In this document: positions 33,901-47,900 of the stretch, piece after piece
Layout: each line of letters opens with the position of its first letter
Position numbering within the stretch: position 1 is the first letter of the stretch
Source of the DNA: Bryum argenteum
Taxonomy: Eukaryota; Streptophyta; Bryopsida; Bryales; Bryaceae
Direction: 5' to 3'
Assembly: GCA_037043015.1 (NCBI GenBank)
Contig: CM073329.1
Coordinates: 13,346,648 to 13,410,647, forward strand
Length of the DNA stretch: 64,000 bases
Made by a program: the position numbers and the translations under genes
Notes under the pieces: model-generated
What the model saw: the letters and a program-made list of their open reading frames with translations, nothing else
The model's database searches: none
Told to the model about the DNA's origin: nothing

Positions 33901-34023
33901 GTGTATAACGCTCTCAAGGTGTTATAAAGAGGCGGTAAGAGTGTAGTTTCACTACAATTTTTGTTTTCTGAGTTTTGAATATCATGATCTCACAAATCAT
34001 AAAAAGTTAGTATCTAAGCTTAA

Positions 34024-34370
34024 CCCTTAAACGCCCATGGGGTCTGAAATGGGCAGCCCAAAATTGAATCACAACATCTTTTGGACTTGGGCATCATGAA
34101 TAGTGCACTTTTTGAACTTGGGCATCATGAGTGAACCAATCAATGATGAGCTTGCAACCTCCTACAAGGTTATGTACAACCCCAACCTACATACCACAAT
34201 CCTTTCAAAGCACAAAGTCACTCATACAAATTGTGATTTAAATTGTAAAATTTCACTTTTTAAATACATCACAAGAAGGTGACCAGTTTGACATCAAAAT
34301 AAAAGTGAAAAGCTCATTACAATGAGAGCTTCGGAAAAGAGCCCCTCGGGCTTTCTTGGGCGTTTAAGGA
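34024..34370. mobile_element. 347-bp TTAA-flanked element
   Basis: TTAA (34020-34023) then CCCTTAAACGCCCATGGGGT. The right end, read in reverse, is TCCTTAAACGCCCAAGAAAG followed by TTAA (34371-34374). It is non-coding. The terminal consensus matches the elements at 7481 and 30267. Confidence 0.8.
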
Positions 34371-34374
34371 TTAA

Positions 34375-35072
34375 GTGTACATGTATAAGGTAATAGATTC
34401 TACAATAACAAGTCATAATTTGAACAGTATCATCAATACGTAGCAACAAGACTCAAACAGGACAATGTTGAGGGTGAAACATAAAATTAACAATAAGTAC
34501 TCCAAAATGGGAGCTGAGCGGTTTCTGGTGCACTCACCGTAATGCCAAACTACACGAATTCAAACACTAGCATATAGTAAAAAATCATCCAAAGGAACCA
34601 AATCTATTCAGAATAACCTTAGAACCAAACAATAACTCAAGATAACTCACTTCTATAGGCAGGAATTCGAGCAAAAGTATGATGTAATCTATTCGTGTAT
34701 CCTCATGGCATGGACGTTTCATAAAATCCAAACGCCAGAATGTTTACAGCAGAATACAATCAATCTGTGAAGCAGTTCTTGGTATCCTCTAAAACACAGA
34801 GAGTAACAAAAATCCATGTAAAAGGGAGTATAATACAGGGGCCTCTAAAGTTACGAAATAATGATTCAGAAAATGCTACTCTACCTAGTCAATGTTATAA
34901 CTCTGATCACCGTCACTTTTCGATCTTCCGAAAGGATGCTAGACACCGTCACTTTAGTAAAGCAAGACCACGGTTTAAGTGAAAGCTTCTTAACCTCAAA
35001 TTGGAACTCCTTCCAGAAGTGTCCTTGCCTCTTCTAGTTTCTAATTGAGAACTTGATAACAAGTGTTGTCTA
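34375..35072. other. Spacer and probable 3' UTR of the ARID gene
   Basis: No separate gene was seen. The part nearest 35072 is likely the 3' UTR of the minus-strand ARID/PHD gene. Confidence 0.5.
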
Positions 35073-38000
35073 TCAGCTTCTCCTCTGCTTCACAGGCGCA
35101 TGGTCGCTTGGTGGAGAAGGTATTTCCTGCGAGCTTTTCACTTCTAAGCATTTCTTAGACCGCCGTGAGTTTGATTTGCCTTCACTGCAACGAGGACAGA
35201 TGTACTCCAGGCCATCGGTCTTTGCATAATCCTGCATAAAGAAAGGGTAAGATACCAGCAAATAATAGAGCCAGGATAAATGCGGGAACAGTGGCCACTT
35301 CCACATATGTAGGAGTTGACACAAATAATTTAGGTTGCTAAATTTGGACGTGCACTTACCTTGAAAGCTCCTAGTCCTAAACGTGTATCGCACCCAAAGT
35401 GCGCCCATTCTCCACAAATTCCACAGTTGACCCAATCACCCTCTGATCCACTGCACACACAAAAATTGTGATTACATTACACGATGGCAAATTGAAAAGT
35501 AAGCACAATGGTGAATGTAAATTCATGTACAACGACTATGCAGTGGACATTGAACTAGCTGAGGTGGTCCCAACCTGTGGCAGAGTATGCAGCACTCGCC
35601 ATCGACATCGTCATGAGCCAGCTCGTACTCCAAGAGGTACGTCTCATAGTGCTTTTTGAGTGTGTTTCCCACGCCCTGCACACATATGGCAGATCAGTAA
35701 AGAGCACCAGCAAACAAATGATGAACAACTGCCACAACCCATATTTCATCCAGACCCACTCATGGGCAGTCGGTCGACTCTAGAAACACAACGAACGAGA
35801 CCATATGACTTGTGAGTTTCAACCCGCAGTCTTACCGTCATTTTGTTGACTGACGTATGATTGTGCATCTTCGCAAAAACTTGGCCCTTCCAATTGATGC
35901 CATTTCCAACATGAAAGCCTCCTCTTGAAACTACCTCCTTGTATAGATTGTAGAGATCAAGGCGTTTTCCATTCAGCACAACCTCGGGGAATGCATCCAG
36001 ACCAGCCGGAGGAACAAGTCGGTTGTGTCCTCTAGATTCCAAAAAGCTCACAAGATCGTGCAGAAACTCGTCCTGAAAACCCACCAATATGGAATGACAG
36101 AGATCAATATAATGTCCAATTGCGGAAGCAAAATATCAGGGTTCTTCTTAAACTGCAACCAAATAACGATAATCTTCTAAGGTCTGCAAGACTTGAGACA
36201 TACTATATGAACTAAAAATTACCTCTGAGCACTCTTCCATAGGTGGTCGATTACAGCCATGTGGCTTAACATTAGCAGGGGTGATAGTGAAGGCATTCCC
36301 TCCACTGCCTCCAACAGCACCCGGTGTTGTTGTACTAGTTCTTGGTCGTCCAGTATCTGCCCTCCGTTGCCGTCTACGCTCCACCCTGATGAGATTGAAG
36401 CCGATTAAAACTCACTAATGTGCTGTAAAGCGACTATATGAAAATCTACAAATGAACGTGCAGACAAGCTTGCGCTGAAAGGAAGCATACCTGGTTGTCT
36501 GGTCCAGTTTCATTGTCCACCCTGCATGTTGAGCAGCCATTACAGCATTTGCAAAGGGCATGAATCTCCTCCGATTGGAATGCGGTAGTGGTTTCATTGC
36601 AGCTAAAAGTGTTATGTTCCCTTGCTTGCTTGATGAGGCTGCTGAGTGATGACCATTAGATCTTGATGCTCTCCTGTCTGGTTCCGTCAAGTTTTCAGTG
36701 GAATTACATGAAAATAGCCTCAGTCGCTTCCTACTTGCAGTCGGTGGAGCAAACCAAGAGGGTACGAACGAGCTGTTAGAAATCTCTCTCTTAGATGGAC
36801 TATCTCGAGAGCGCTTCAAAGAAACCAAGTGAGCTGAATCCTCCTTCAGAAATGCATTCACTGGGGCTCCCTCCACCCCAGCTATACCCAAAGCCACGAG
36901 GCTACGGTAAGATGGCTCTGCTGCTAATTGCCTCAAAACCTGCATACCGAAACACTGACATTAGAATATACGCACGAAGTTTGTGCTGACCGATAGATCT
37001 TAAGCAAGTGCTGGTAGTAATCATAAATGATGAGTCCTGACCTGCCCAACCCATGTGGGAGCCTTGATCTTAAGCTCAACAACTGATGAGCCACTTGCAA
37101 TAGAAACGGAACGTCTCAAGTCACAATTCAGGCGAGCTTTCTGAGATTCATTGTCTTCGACTAGTCGAATCTTTCCACACCTTTCAAGCAGCTCTGTTCT
37201 CACGCTGTTCTCTAATAACTGCGGAAACAAGTGCACACAGTTTCATTAGAAAACGGTCGACATAGATACAACCAAGGACGTCGAGCAACGTTGAGCTCTC
37301 ACCTGATCATCGAAGCACGTTTGTGCAGCTCCCGAAACTAGAAGAGCTATACGAGCAAAAGTCGTGGTACAAATATCACACCGCATAGTGACTACTCCTC
37401 GAAGTAAAGAAGCTTGCGCCGCAGGGGGTGGAGGAGCACTGGAAACACGGTAAAATTGAACTTGTGAGATTACAGTCAGACATGCGACCTACAAAGACAT
37501 GATAAATAACAAGATGATAGTTTAATCAAGAGCTGCTGTTACACTGATTTCGAGAGAGCCTTAGAACAACCCTGATAGGGATTGAGATCAGCATCTTGAT
37601 GAGCCAGATACTTCGAAACAGTATAATAAAACGGTCCAGAAGGCAACATACCTGACACGATGCAAGAGTCGGACCCCTTTGGCCTGCGAGAATGACACAA
37701 CGTACATGCAACAATGAGCTATGGGATGAAGACAACCATACACCAAAGTGTGCCTTCGTAAAGTGTTGAGAACATACTTCAAAACTTCCAGTATCTCATA
37801 TTACTTGATACTTAAGCCTGTATTTAAGAATCTACTAAAAGAGTTACTTTCTAATATTGTAGAACGTTTCTTTGTATAAATTGTTCTAAATACACATACT
37901 CTCATCATTAAAAGCACTGGTAAGTGATGGACTAGAGGCGCCCACTACCTCGTTGTACCGATTAATTTGCAAATTGCTCAAATTGATTGGAAGACAAAAC

Positions 38001-40088
38001 AAATGCTCTTTGAAACACGCTCTACATGCCCGACAGGATAAACTTATTCTTTTTCGTTTTACTTGTTGAAAACAAGTGCAAGATGATGGGATGATGGGTT
38101 TCCTAAAAGTTGCCCTAAGGAATAAGGGAATGTTTTTGTGCGCATTGAGCATAAGATACGTTGCATCTTCTTTGAGACATGAGAAGTACCCTAAAGCGCC
38201 AACACATTACTTGGGTCATGATACAACTAGAATACAATACGTGAGATGGGTACCTCAATAGTCAAGAGCGCACTCAATCCAGCTTCGAGAGCTCCAAACC
38301 AAGCAGAGGTCTGCACAGAAAGCAGATCCATTCACAGCTTCAGATGTTTATCAGAGAATATCCTCCCCCATTCGAACGTGCAAAGTTGAGCTATTCAGTG
38401 ATGATTAATAGCAGTTATGAAGACCAGAGACAGTCTTGCAAAAGGTTATGTAGGATAAGCTCCATCATATCAAGCTTAATACAATGAGAAAAAAGGGCTA
38501 CTTGGAAAGGTATGATGGTCATACCGGTCTGCTGGCTTCTGAACACACCAGGAGACGAATATTGATATCATCGTCGTATAGTTGGACAGGCGCAGAGTCA
38601 GATGGTACTGCATCTTTCCCCTCACGAGCATCTTCATCGTCAGATGACCTCTCGTCCGAAGGCCCCAACCACATAGGCACCACATTGCTGGCCTTCTCAT
38701 GGCCATTGACGCTGGTAGTCTTGTTCTGCCCACAATGGATTTGAAAAGAGGCATTTGCTATTTGAAAGGCATCCTTGGCTTCAGTTGCAAAGCTGTTGAA
38801 AGAATACCCCGTTGTTAGCTCAAGTGGGCTCGATCGTCAACTTCACTATCTCAGAATCGAAACGAATCATGCTAGATAACTCTTCACGTAACTCAGTTAT
38901 TCTAAAACACATGGTTCATAGCACAATAAAGAGTCTCACAGTAGCAAACTTACCTTCTTAGGGCAGCTAACAAGGCTTGCCGAAAATGCGAAGCCAATGT
39001 AGACGTGGGAGCCCCTTTCCAGTATATCACGTTACGCACACCCTGCAGTGATCAACACGAACTTCTTTAAGACATGCCCATTCTCGTACTAATCCAACCA
39101 ATAGAATGAAGGCAAGTGTTAACGAGCCGTACTATCTACGAACTCAATAATCTCCAAGTGCTCATGGTAGCTACAACTACTCTAGTGTAACGTGTTTAAC
39201 TCAAAAAGCAAGCATATGTACATTCCAGTCGAACGGAACAAGTCAAAGTGATGAGAATATGCCGAACGCGGCGACTAGGAAGTGAGTCAGAAAGCAACAA
39301 ATTATACCTGAGAACGGAGAGCTTCACCGAGCTTAGCCCCGGAAGTCTCCAGATATATCTGCACGTACAGAAACAATTAGTGTTATATGATCGATAAGGA
39401 GCAATCATGTCAATTATAGGGCAACCAGAGATCTGACACCAAGAGACGTAAAATTGTCTGAACATGGGTCGTTGTTGCAGTACCAGATTGGGAACCTTGG
39501 CACCATACAAGGATGCAAGGGTATCAGCTGAAAGCGGTTTCCCATCTCTGATCACAAGACTACCAATCTCATCCTTGACAGGCGAGGATTCGCCATGAAG
39601 CAAAAGAAAATCAGGATGCAGCTTTTCTAGTTTCCGCCCTAATTCTTCCTTGGTAGGATCCTGTAAGATATGAACCTGTAGAAAAAGAAAAGCACATCAG
39701 CTCAGGCATCGCTCATCTTCACATCGTTCCGTGAGATCAAGCTTTTCATTAGAAAGCTGGTTCATATCATGCTAGAAACTCATACTTTTTAGAAATCCGT
39801 ACATTATCGTCACCTTCGCGACATGCCCAGAGAGAAATTACACTAGAATGAGATCATAGTACTGACCTCCAGATATCCCGATGTCTCTAGGTCTGCAAAC
39901 TCATTCAAAAAGTGATTGCTTCTGCTTTCAAGAGGTACACGGCCGTTGGTATGCTTTTCAGATGGACGATCGATCTCCACACTATGGTCCGAGGAAAGGT
40001 TCCCCTTCCCGCAAATAACAGCAAGCAATGTGCGAACAGACTTCGCCTTCCCACTTCTAGATAAACCAGCGGTTGTAGCTCGCGACAT
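35073..40088 (-). CDS. ARID4: ARID4-like ARID/PHD chromatin protein
   Basis: The minus-strand exons are 40088-39867, 39675-39484, 39358-39308, 39042-38954, 38792-38525, 38310-38254, 37683-37652, 37438-37303, 37218-37042, 36939-36491, 36385-36223, 36072-35836, 35675-35575, 35450-35360 and 35231-35073. All are GT-AG with consistent phases, giving 807 aa. The N-terminal RTLLAVICG, IYLETSGAKLGEALRSQ and VIYWKGAP blocks match plant ARID4. An ARID domain follows (FLHDLVSFLESRGHNRLVPP to FHVGNGINWKGQVFAKMHNH), then a C-terminal PHD-like finger (GECCILCHR, DWVNCGICGEWAHFGCD, EYICPRC). In Arabidopsis, ARID2/3/4 belong to the PEAT complex, which affects histone acetylation and silencing; the role here is by homology. 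An in-frame ATG at 40115 would add 9 residues. Exon 7 is only 32 nt. Confidence 0.92.
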
Positions 40089-42050
40089 GTTGAAGGATAT
40101 CCAAAGTAAACGCACGGGCGAAGGGGTATACTAATCTATGTGCCTATGTTGTCAACCGGAGAAGAAAATGAAGAACAAGCCGAGCCCCTAGTATATTGTG
40201 TACCCTACTAGTCGAGATTTCCGAGCAAGGTACTGGTCACCTCGAACGAGGTCGTATGCGTCTAGAGCTCAACCATATCAGAACCTTCAAACCTAGAATC
40301 CAACCTGTAATCTACCCCGCTCTGAGGCAGCAGTCCGCAAACAAACTGCCAGGAGCCGGAAGAGAACCGTAGCACACGAACTTGGTAGACAATGCTGGCT
40401 GAAGACAGGATACACGAAGATCGCAGTAGCATTTGAAGACCCTAATTGTTGAAGGAAACCCCAAGCGCTCGCGCACCTCGTAGTAAGCATGCCTTTAAAT
40501 AAAACCGACGATCATAAAGGGGAGGCCCCGTTAATGTAAAATCCCAGGGCGATCGATTTTGCGCAGACCTTTTACTTTGAAATCCAGTTCCGAAACTCTC
40601 AGACTTCTGAAACACTCTAGCAGCCCTCGATAGCAACGCTGAACGATTCCTTCCTGGAACCACCCCCAAAGCCCTCAATCCCACCACCGCGGCTCCATAA
40701 CTCAAAGCGTTTTGTGCAACGGAACACCTAATCTCACTCCGCAATGCCCCGCGAGCTTCACGAGCGACGATCGAGCAGGCGGAGACCACGCGGCACGAGC
40801 GAACGAAGCCACCACAAGTAGGGCAGTAATAATAGGGATGCGTGTTTGCAAGGACCCCCCATGAGACTGCTAAGCTACTGCTGCTTGCATGGATCATGGG
40901 AATCCGGTACATACACTGGGAGAAGCGGAAGCCCTATCTCGCTGAGGCCTTCCTCAGATCTCTTCCCTCGTTCCCTCGACCTGGCTGGCTTGGCTTGGCT
41001 TGGAGGGCGGGCGGGGTCATGCTGGACCAGGCGCGCTGACTGACCATTCAGAAAATCAATCGCCCCCACCCCCCTCCCCTCTTTGCCGTTTCCTTTAGAG
41101 CCGGACAGATTGTGAGATTCGCCTTAACCACAATGCGATACCACAATCAAACCTCTCCAAGTCTTTCCACATCTTTCCAGACCCCGGGTCTGCTAACTCC
41201 AATTTGGGGCTATTATTATAAACTTAGCCATTTTGTCTTCGTTGGTGCCTTCCGATGATGCATGGGCCCATGCGGCTCCCATGAATCATCCATAAGAGTC
41301 GGTCGGCATCTCTCGTAGCTCCAATCGACGTCATCATCCCACCCACGCTAAAAAAGCTCCCTCCCGGCAAATCAGTCGCCCCCTTTAAAAGTGGAAAACA
41401 ATTCTCAGATCCTCTCACAGTCGTCCAAAAAAAATCCTCACTCGCTTCTCTCACTCTCCCCCCCCCCCCTAATTACTCCCACTGTTCCCCACGCCGGATT
41501 CCTGGCATCGTACCTTAAATTTCCATTACTTACCCGTCAGACTATCAAAGACACTCAGGCCCATCTCTCTGACCACCGTACTCTCCAGCTTCCCCTTCTC
41601 GCAACTTCCGACATCTCGAAATCTATCAATCGCTTTCTAATTTTGATTTTTCCTCTCACCGGCTCACTCACTGACTCAGTCTGCCGTCGATTTTTCTAAC
41701 TAATCGATCGCTTTTCAATGACCCGGCACGAATCTCTCGTCAATCTGGGGAGCCTGCTACAGTGAATGGAGCCCTTACGGTCCTTTAGAGCCCCATTCAC
41801 ACTGGCGCCGGAAATGTCCCTTTCACACTGACAGGTGGACAGGTGGCCCGCCCTTATTATAGGTGTGCCGCCAGTACAGTTTTGAATCGGGGCTCGACCT
41901 ACGACCGCGTGCTTTTTAATCTGCTGCGTTTCTATCTCCGTGGGGGAAGTGAAGGCTCCCCTAGAATCTACTTACGCTGTACAGAACGATTCGTTCTCCA
42001 GCTGGACGTCCCCATCACATTGATTAAAAGTTTGTACTGAGTATCAATAC
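40089..42050. other. GC-rich spacer upstream of the ARID gene
   Basis: The region holds the ARID promoter and leader and a GC-rich tract. A minus-strand frame at 40442-40912 (156 codons, with YYCPTCGGFVRSC) has no recognised family and is left uncalled. A 12-C run lies at 41458-41469. A small inverted repeat, AGTGAATGGAGCCC / GAGCCCCATTCACACT, lies at about 41760-41804. Confidence 0.5.
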
Positions 42051-43516
42051 TTTTCACTCCCCCCAATAAAATGATTTTTGATTTTGGGTGTATTTAATGA
42101 ATTTGTTGAACACTCCTTTCATCTTAATTGGAGTTTGTTGCAAAACGCCATGTTTCCTCTACAAATAAATCCAATTGGATCACACTCATTTAAGAAATTT
42201 GATGGGTATCTTAATTTGATTGTAAAATAAACCTTGGCATACTACCAAGGTGGGTGTATCACAAATTTCAGATTTGAATAGGGAGGGCATGCATGAGATG
42301 TTGTAAATAAGGGATACTTCGTGTTCATGTGACATTCTTTATAGTGTAGTTTGGAAAATTGTGACATTTATGGGTTGACAAAGCTATAGGAATATTGCTT
42401 TTTAGAACTATAGTTAGGAAAATGAAAATAAGTGTAAATAGATTTGCCATTAAACTAACAACTTAAGGATGCACACATACAAAAAGTTGTCAAGGTCTAC
42501 GATGTATACTCAATGTGCATGAAGATCTCAATATCACCCTAGGGTATAGACAACTCTTGAGATCAAAGTTGTCATTAGTGAGAAAGGAAGCTAGTTGGTG
42601 CACCGACCTTAATGACATGTGTACGATATATGTTTATGAGAATCGAACGTTTGTTAATGATAATTGAATCCCGGTAGTATGAGTTGTAATGATGGTGGTT
42701 TCAAATTTGTAATGAAGTGACAATCATCATTCATCTATGTAAATCGTACTTCATTATGAATTTGCAGTCATATGTACAAGTGTTTAATTCATAGTGATCA
42801 TATCCAAGCATGCTAGATAATGAACTTTCTTTCAAATCGTCTCACGCCATTTTTATATTTACAGTAGTTAAGAAGGCAATAACACATTAAATTTGAGGTA
42901 TAGGTACCTTAATATATAACCTCGTGGCTTTAAGTGTGTAGGTTTCATTATGTTGTTATTTGTATCTCAAAATGTGCATTTCCGTTACTATTCAATGACG
43001 ATTCATAAATTGCCTAAAAGTATGACTTATTCTTCTTGGTTTTGGATTGTATTCTTACAAATTAAAGCATCCAAAGAATTCAATCTCCCAATCACACATA
43101 CTTTATTCATGCATTCACAAAAACTTCACCTTGGCCACGTTAGTTTCAAGTTATTTGATTTATTAGTGAGAATGTTTGAGTTTTTGTCATAGCATTGTAA
43201 ATAATGAATGGAATTTGTGTAGGGTCCTTCACTGAGGTTCCTAGTTAGTCTCTAATCCCTTATTCTAATGTCTCCTTTTCCAAACAATTTTGAAATTGTA
43301 TCATTAACAGTAAAACTAGATTCAAATAGGAAGTAGGGTATGATAGTTTACTATTTTTGATGCAAATTATGGTCTTATTTAAGGATTGTAAATTAAATGT
43401 GTTTTTTTTAAAAGCTTATTTGTACTATGCACAATAAACACACATCTCTTATTTTTTTTATGGTACAAATTAACTAAGGATTCATCTTCAATTCAAACAA
43501 GGCCCAAAATTAATGT

Positions 43517-43518
<2 letters not shown>
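42051..43518. other. AT-rich non-coding spacer
   Basis: Only short random open frames are present. No gene, repeat or RNA was recognised. Confidence 0.6.

Positions 43519-43573
<55 letters not shown>
43519..43573. repeat. (TA)n microsatellite
   Basis: An uninterrupted TA dinucleotide run of about 27 units. Confidence 0.98.
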
Positions 43574-43576
<3 letters not shown>

Positions 43577-44964
43577 TATATGAATCTCAAAATAATTTTG
43601 GATCCTCAATGTCAATGTGAGAACGATTTTCTTTAAACATTCATTGTTAAACAAACACAACAAATTAACAAGCTATTCTAATCAATGATTTGCAAGATTG
43701 ATTACAATATTAGAAGCACATGTTGAGTTCTTTGAGATTATTCTCCTCCATATAGTTTGGAGATGTAATAATTCACTATGCAACAACTTACAACACACAC
43801 TTTTATACTTTAAAAAACATTGCGAACTACCAAAGAATAACACAACTACTCGATAACTCAAGTTTAATGCCAAGTTATAATTTTCCCCTTGTGCATAGCC
43901 AAGAAGAAATACAAATTCTCCATACGCACTCAAGGACCGGTTTACAATACAGTGGAGAAGGTCTCCGATCGTACCAAGAATCAGCCAAATCCTTTTCAAA
44001 AACCTTAGGATCAACCAATCACATCTGAAATTTCTCCTTAATTTCTTGACTAGTGAACTTCTCCACTGCGGTGTAAACTGGCTGTAAGCCCCGTATAGGG
44101 GCTTCCATCATGTAAGGGAAACGAAGATTTAGTTTCCATTGACTTACTTTTACCTACCGCGACATAATACCTCAACGAACTTCAGTTCGTTCCTTTTGAA
44201 CGTACAGCCGACATCGATGCATGATGAAGGCCAGCCGGAAACGTATTCAACGAGGATGCCACGACCGGATGACAAACAAATGAATGTGGTTACGTTTTCA
44301 TCCATCCATCCGTCCTCGGGATGTATAAAGTTCTGAAGGAGAGAAGAAGCACGGTTGGTGTGGGGATGGTGTTCGGGCCTTTGCTTCTCTTCTAGCCAGC
44401 TATGGCGAGGTCCAGCTATGGGGAAGAAGAAGCTCCAGTGTCTCTAGCCTTTCCACGCGCTTGTTAATCAGATCACATCAGCAACAACTGTGCCCTCCCC
44501 GTTTCTTTCTTGACACGGTTTCCGAGCCGGATTTGACCAAATAGCGAGCTAGAAGGAGCGGCGACCATTTCTTTCCGTGAGATTTCGACTCCCTGCAGGA
44601 CTGTGAGATTTTTTTAGAGCTGAAAAGAGCCTTTGAGATCGCAGAGTTGGATATTGAACAGCTCAGTGTTGGCGTTTCCATGAAGCTGCATGCGGAATTA
44701 TGTCAGGGTTTGAGCTTCGTGAGATGGAAGGCAGACGGCTTCGGCTTCCTTGGCGTTGAGCATTTGAGAGGTCGAAACAGTTGTATGTTGACCAGGCATT
44801 CTCTGGTAGAGTGTGCAGCTGTGTAATGCTGTGGACGGTGTTTAGGTTGTGATTCGAATTGATCGGGAGTTGGATAAGGAGAATTGAATTTAGAGGATTA
44901 GGTTAGCGGAATCTTGGATCTACGTATGGTCGGTTGAGGCCGAGAGTGATCTTTGACTGAAGCT
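43574..44964. other. Spacer, then promoter and 5' leader of EXO84
   Basis: AT-rich to about 44040, then GC-richer. A perfect hairpin AAGCCCCGTATAGGGGCTT lies at about 44086-44104. No gene was recognised before the EXO84 start. Confidence 0.55.
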
Positions 44965-47900
44965 ATGGGCTCCGTGAAGCCGTCCGTTCGGTATCGGAAC
45001 GCCGGAGCGCCGTCGACTGTACTGCAGTCTTCAGCCGGTAGCAATGGTGTTGTTACCGCAGTGCCTGTTGGTAATGGTAATCACGTCAATTACCTTCGGA
45101 ATGAATTGTCCGAGTTCGAGAAGGAGGATTTTGACGCCCAGGGCTATGTTCAGGCGAAGTGTCAATCCATGAGTGAAAAGGTTAATCCCTGGACATTTGC
45201 TTTTCTTCGAAACCCTACTGTAATTGTGGTTGTTAATGATGCGTTGCTAGAATTACTTCTCGGAATTATCGTGAGAGATGTTTAGGGCTTTCTGCAATTT
45301 GACTTTGGTTTTCCACCTCGACTTGTGTTGGTTGACAGGGCATACGGAAGCTTTGCGATGATCTCTTGGATTTGAAGAAATCGTCTGCGGAAGAAATGCG
45401 CAGAAGTGTTTATGCTAATTATGCAGCTTTCATAAGGTTCAAACTCATTCCTCTCTTTATGGACATTCTTCAGGCATGAGGGGAAGGTAGGTAGGTAGCA
45501 GCGATGGATTGAGTTGTAGTTGCTTCTCCTTGTGTTCTCGGATCAGGATAGCCTCGCATTCTGTACTGCAAGATCTTAAATCTGAAGTCTTAATCGGCAC
45601 TCTGACGTATGATACACTATTATTCGTGGACCTCATTAAACGAGTAGAATCATGATAGTATCATATTACGGTGATAGACAGTAGATTCATCCTCAGGGAG
45701 CCGTAATCATCACATCCTCGAAGCACCGCTCTGAATTATGTCCGATCCAGCCCTAGTTGTGTTTAAGTTTCATAGAGCAGGTATGCCTGATCCTGGACAT
45801 CGTTGGCCTGGAACAGCGGGCCAACTGGTCCGCACAATTTGATGCTTGTTTTGCTTACCTTCCGATGGTGGATAGTACACTTATTGCACTGTGGAGAGAG
45901 CTATTGTGTCTTTCATGTAGATTCTGTAGGATTATTTAGACCTCTCAGTGTGGATTATAAAACCACTGGCATCTTTCTTTCTACAGTGTAAGCGCCGTTG
46001 GTCTTATGCACGCTTGGTAGTATGATACCGGTGATTGTTGTAGTGCCTCTTCCATTAGCCTCACTTTCGCTCCTGTCCGCACTTTTTCTCCTGTCTCCTC
46101 ATCCTGTCTATTGTGTGGCAGGACTTCTCGTGAAATATCCGACCTGGAGGGTGAGCTAGTTGCCATGCGCAATCTTCTAAATTCTCAGGCATCACTTGTT
46201 CGTAACTTGGCAGAAAGTGGTGCTTCCAAACCGGCTACTAATACCGCTGGGGATGACACTCAAGATAAAGGTCTTCCTCAGCATGATAAGGAACCTTCCC
46301 AGCTGGAAAGACGAGCCCAGGCTCTTCCAGATATTCTGGATGTCCTGCTTGCTGAAAAGAAAGTGGAACAAGCTCTACAGGTCTTAGAAGAAGGTGATAG
46401 ACTAGTCACAGAGGCATTTCAGTCAACTGGTCACGACGGCGGAATGAGTACTGGTACAGCTTCGGACTTGCAGGTAGCATTGTCTGAAAGAAGAGCAAGA
46501 TTAGCTGAGCAGCTTGCCGAAGCTATTCAGCAGCCCTTTTTTAGGGGTTCAGAGCTACGATCTGCTATTGCTGCTCTAGATAAATTGGGCGACGGAACAC
46601 GAGCTCACACACTTTTGTTGCATTCTCATCACGAGAGACTCCAGCATAATATCAGAGGACTTCGTCCTAGTGGGACATCTTATGGTGGAGCTTATACTGC
46701 TGCTCTTTCCCAGCTAGTTTTTTCTGCCATTGCCCAGGTATTGTTTCCTTACAGGAATAGACACTATAAGAATTCATAAGTTGTACACATACGAAATTGG
46801 CAGTCGATGCATCATGTAGATCTGCTACGTAACTCACAGTAAAATATATGCGATTTGCGTGATATGCTGACATTGACTTGCTTAAGGTTACTTAGTTATC
46901 TACCTACTTACACAAATCTTACATAGAATCGATACGTTGGCGAAGATTACATGGACAATGTCTCAAGAATTCTTGCTTCATCGTTGTGGATGTATTGGTT
47001 TTTGCAGGCTTCAAGAGATTCAGTGGCAGTATTCGGAGAAGAACCTGCATATGCTTCAGAATTGGTGTTGTGGGCTCGATCAGAAACAGAGCTGTTTGCC
47101 GCGTTAGTGAAACGGCACGTCCTGTCCTCTTCAGCTGCTGCTGGGGGTCTACGAGCCGCTGCTGAATGTGTTCAGATAGCTCTCGGTCATTGCCAGTTAC
47201 TAGAGGAACAAGGACTAGCTCTTTGCCCAGTCCTCTCCAAGCTTGTTAGACCAAGTGTGGAGCAAGCTTTGGAAGCAAATTTGACTAGAATTGAAGAGAG
47301 CGTGTCAGCCTTGGCAGCAGCTGATGATTGGGTGCTCAGTCCTCCTGGTGCGATGCTGCGTGGATCATATGGAATGAGAGCTTCTTATGGTACTGGACTT
47401 TCGCATGTAAAGTTATCCAGCAGTGCACATCGGTTCAACTTCATGGTGCAGGTTTGTGTTTTCCGCTGTACTTTGCTTGACCTTAGTTATTAAGCAAGTG
47501 TTGATCCTTGGAAAATAACTCTTCGGTGCATGGTCTGTGCTATATGTACATCTTCGAGGACTTTAAACATGTACGACAGTACCACTCTGAGATATACTTG
47601 CTAGTCTGATTTTTTGAAATTGACCAGAATTTTCATACAGAGATGGTGTTGGTCAAGTTAGTTTCTGCTATGGTTTCATAGACTCGAGATTTTGGACTGA
47701 ATTTATGGATCCTATCCGGTGCAGGACTTCTTGGAAGACGTCGCTCCCTTGATCAGCATGCAATTGGGAGGTCCTACACTAGATGGTCTTTCCTTGCTTT
47801 TCGACCAGTATGTTGACATGCTCATTAAGGCTGTACCTAGTCCTGGTGAGGAAGACGAAGGTGGAGCAGAGAATGGGGATGATCGAAAGGTGGGAATATT

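Noticed and set aside
40442..40912. 156-codon minus-strand frame with CPTCGGFVRSC upstream of the ARID gene
   Set aside because: No known family, GC-rich leader context, and overlapping open frames on both strands.
44086..44104. Perfect 8-bp-stem GC hairpin before EXO84
   Set aside because: Looks like a terminator, but bacterial-type terminators do not apply in plant nuclear DNA, and no RNA gene was recognised around it.
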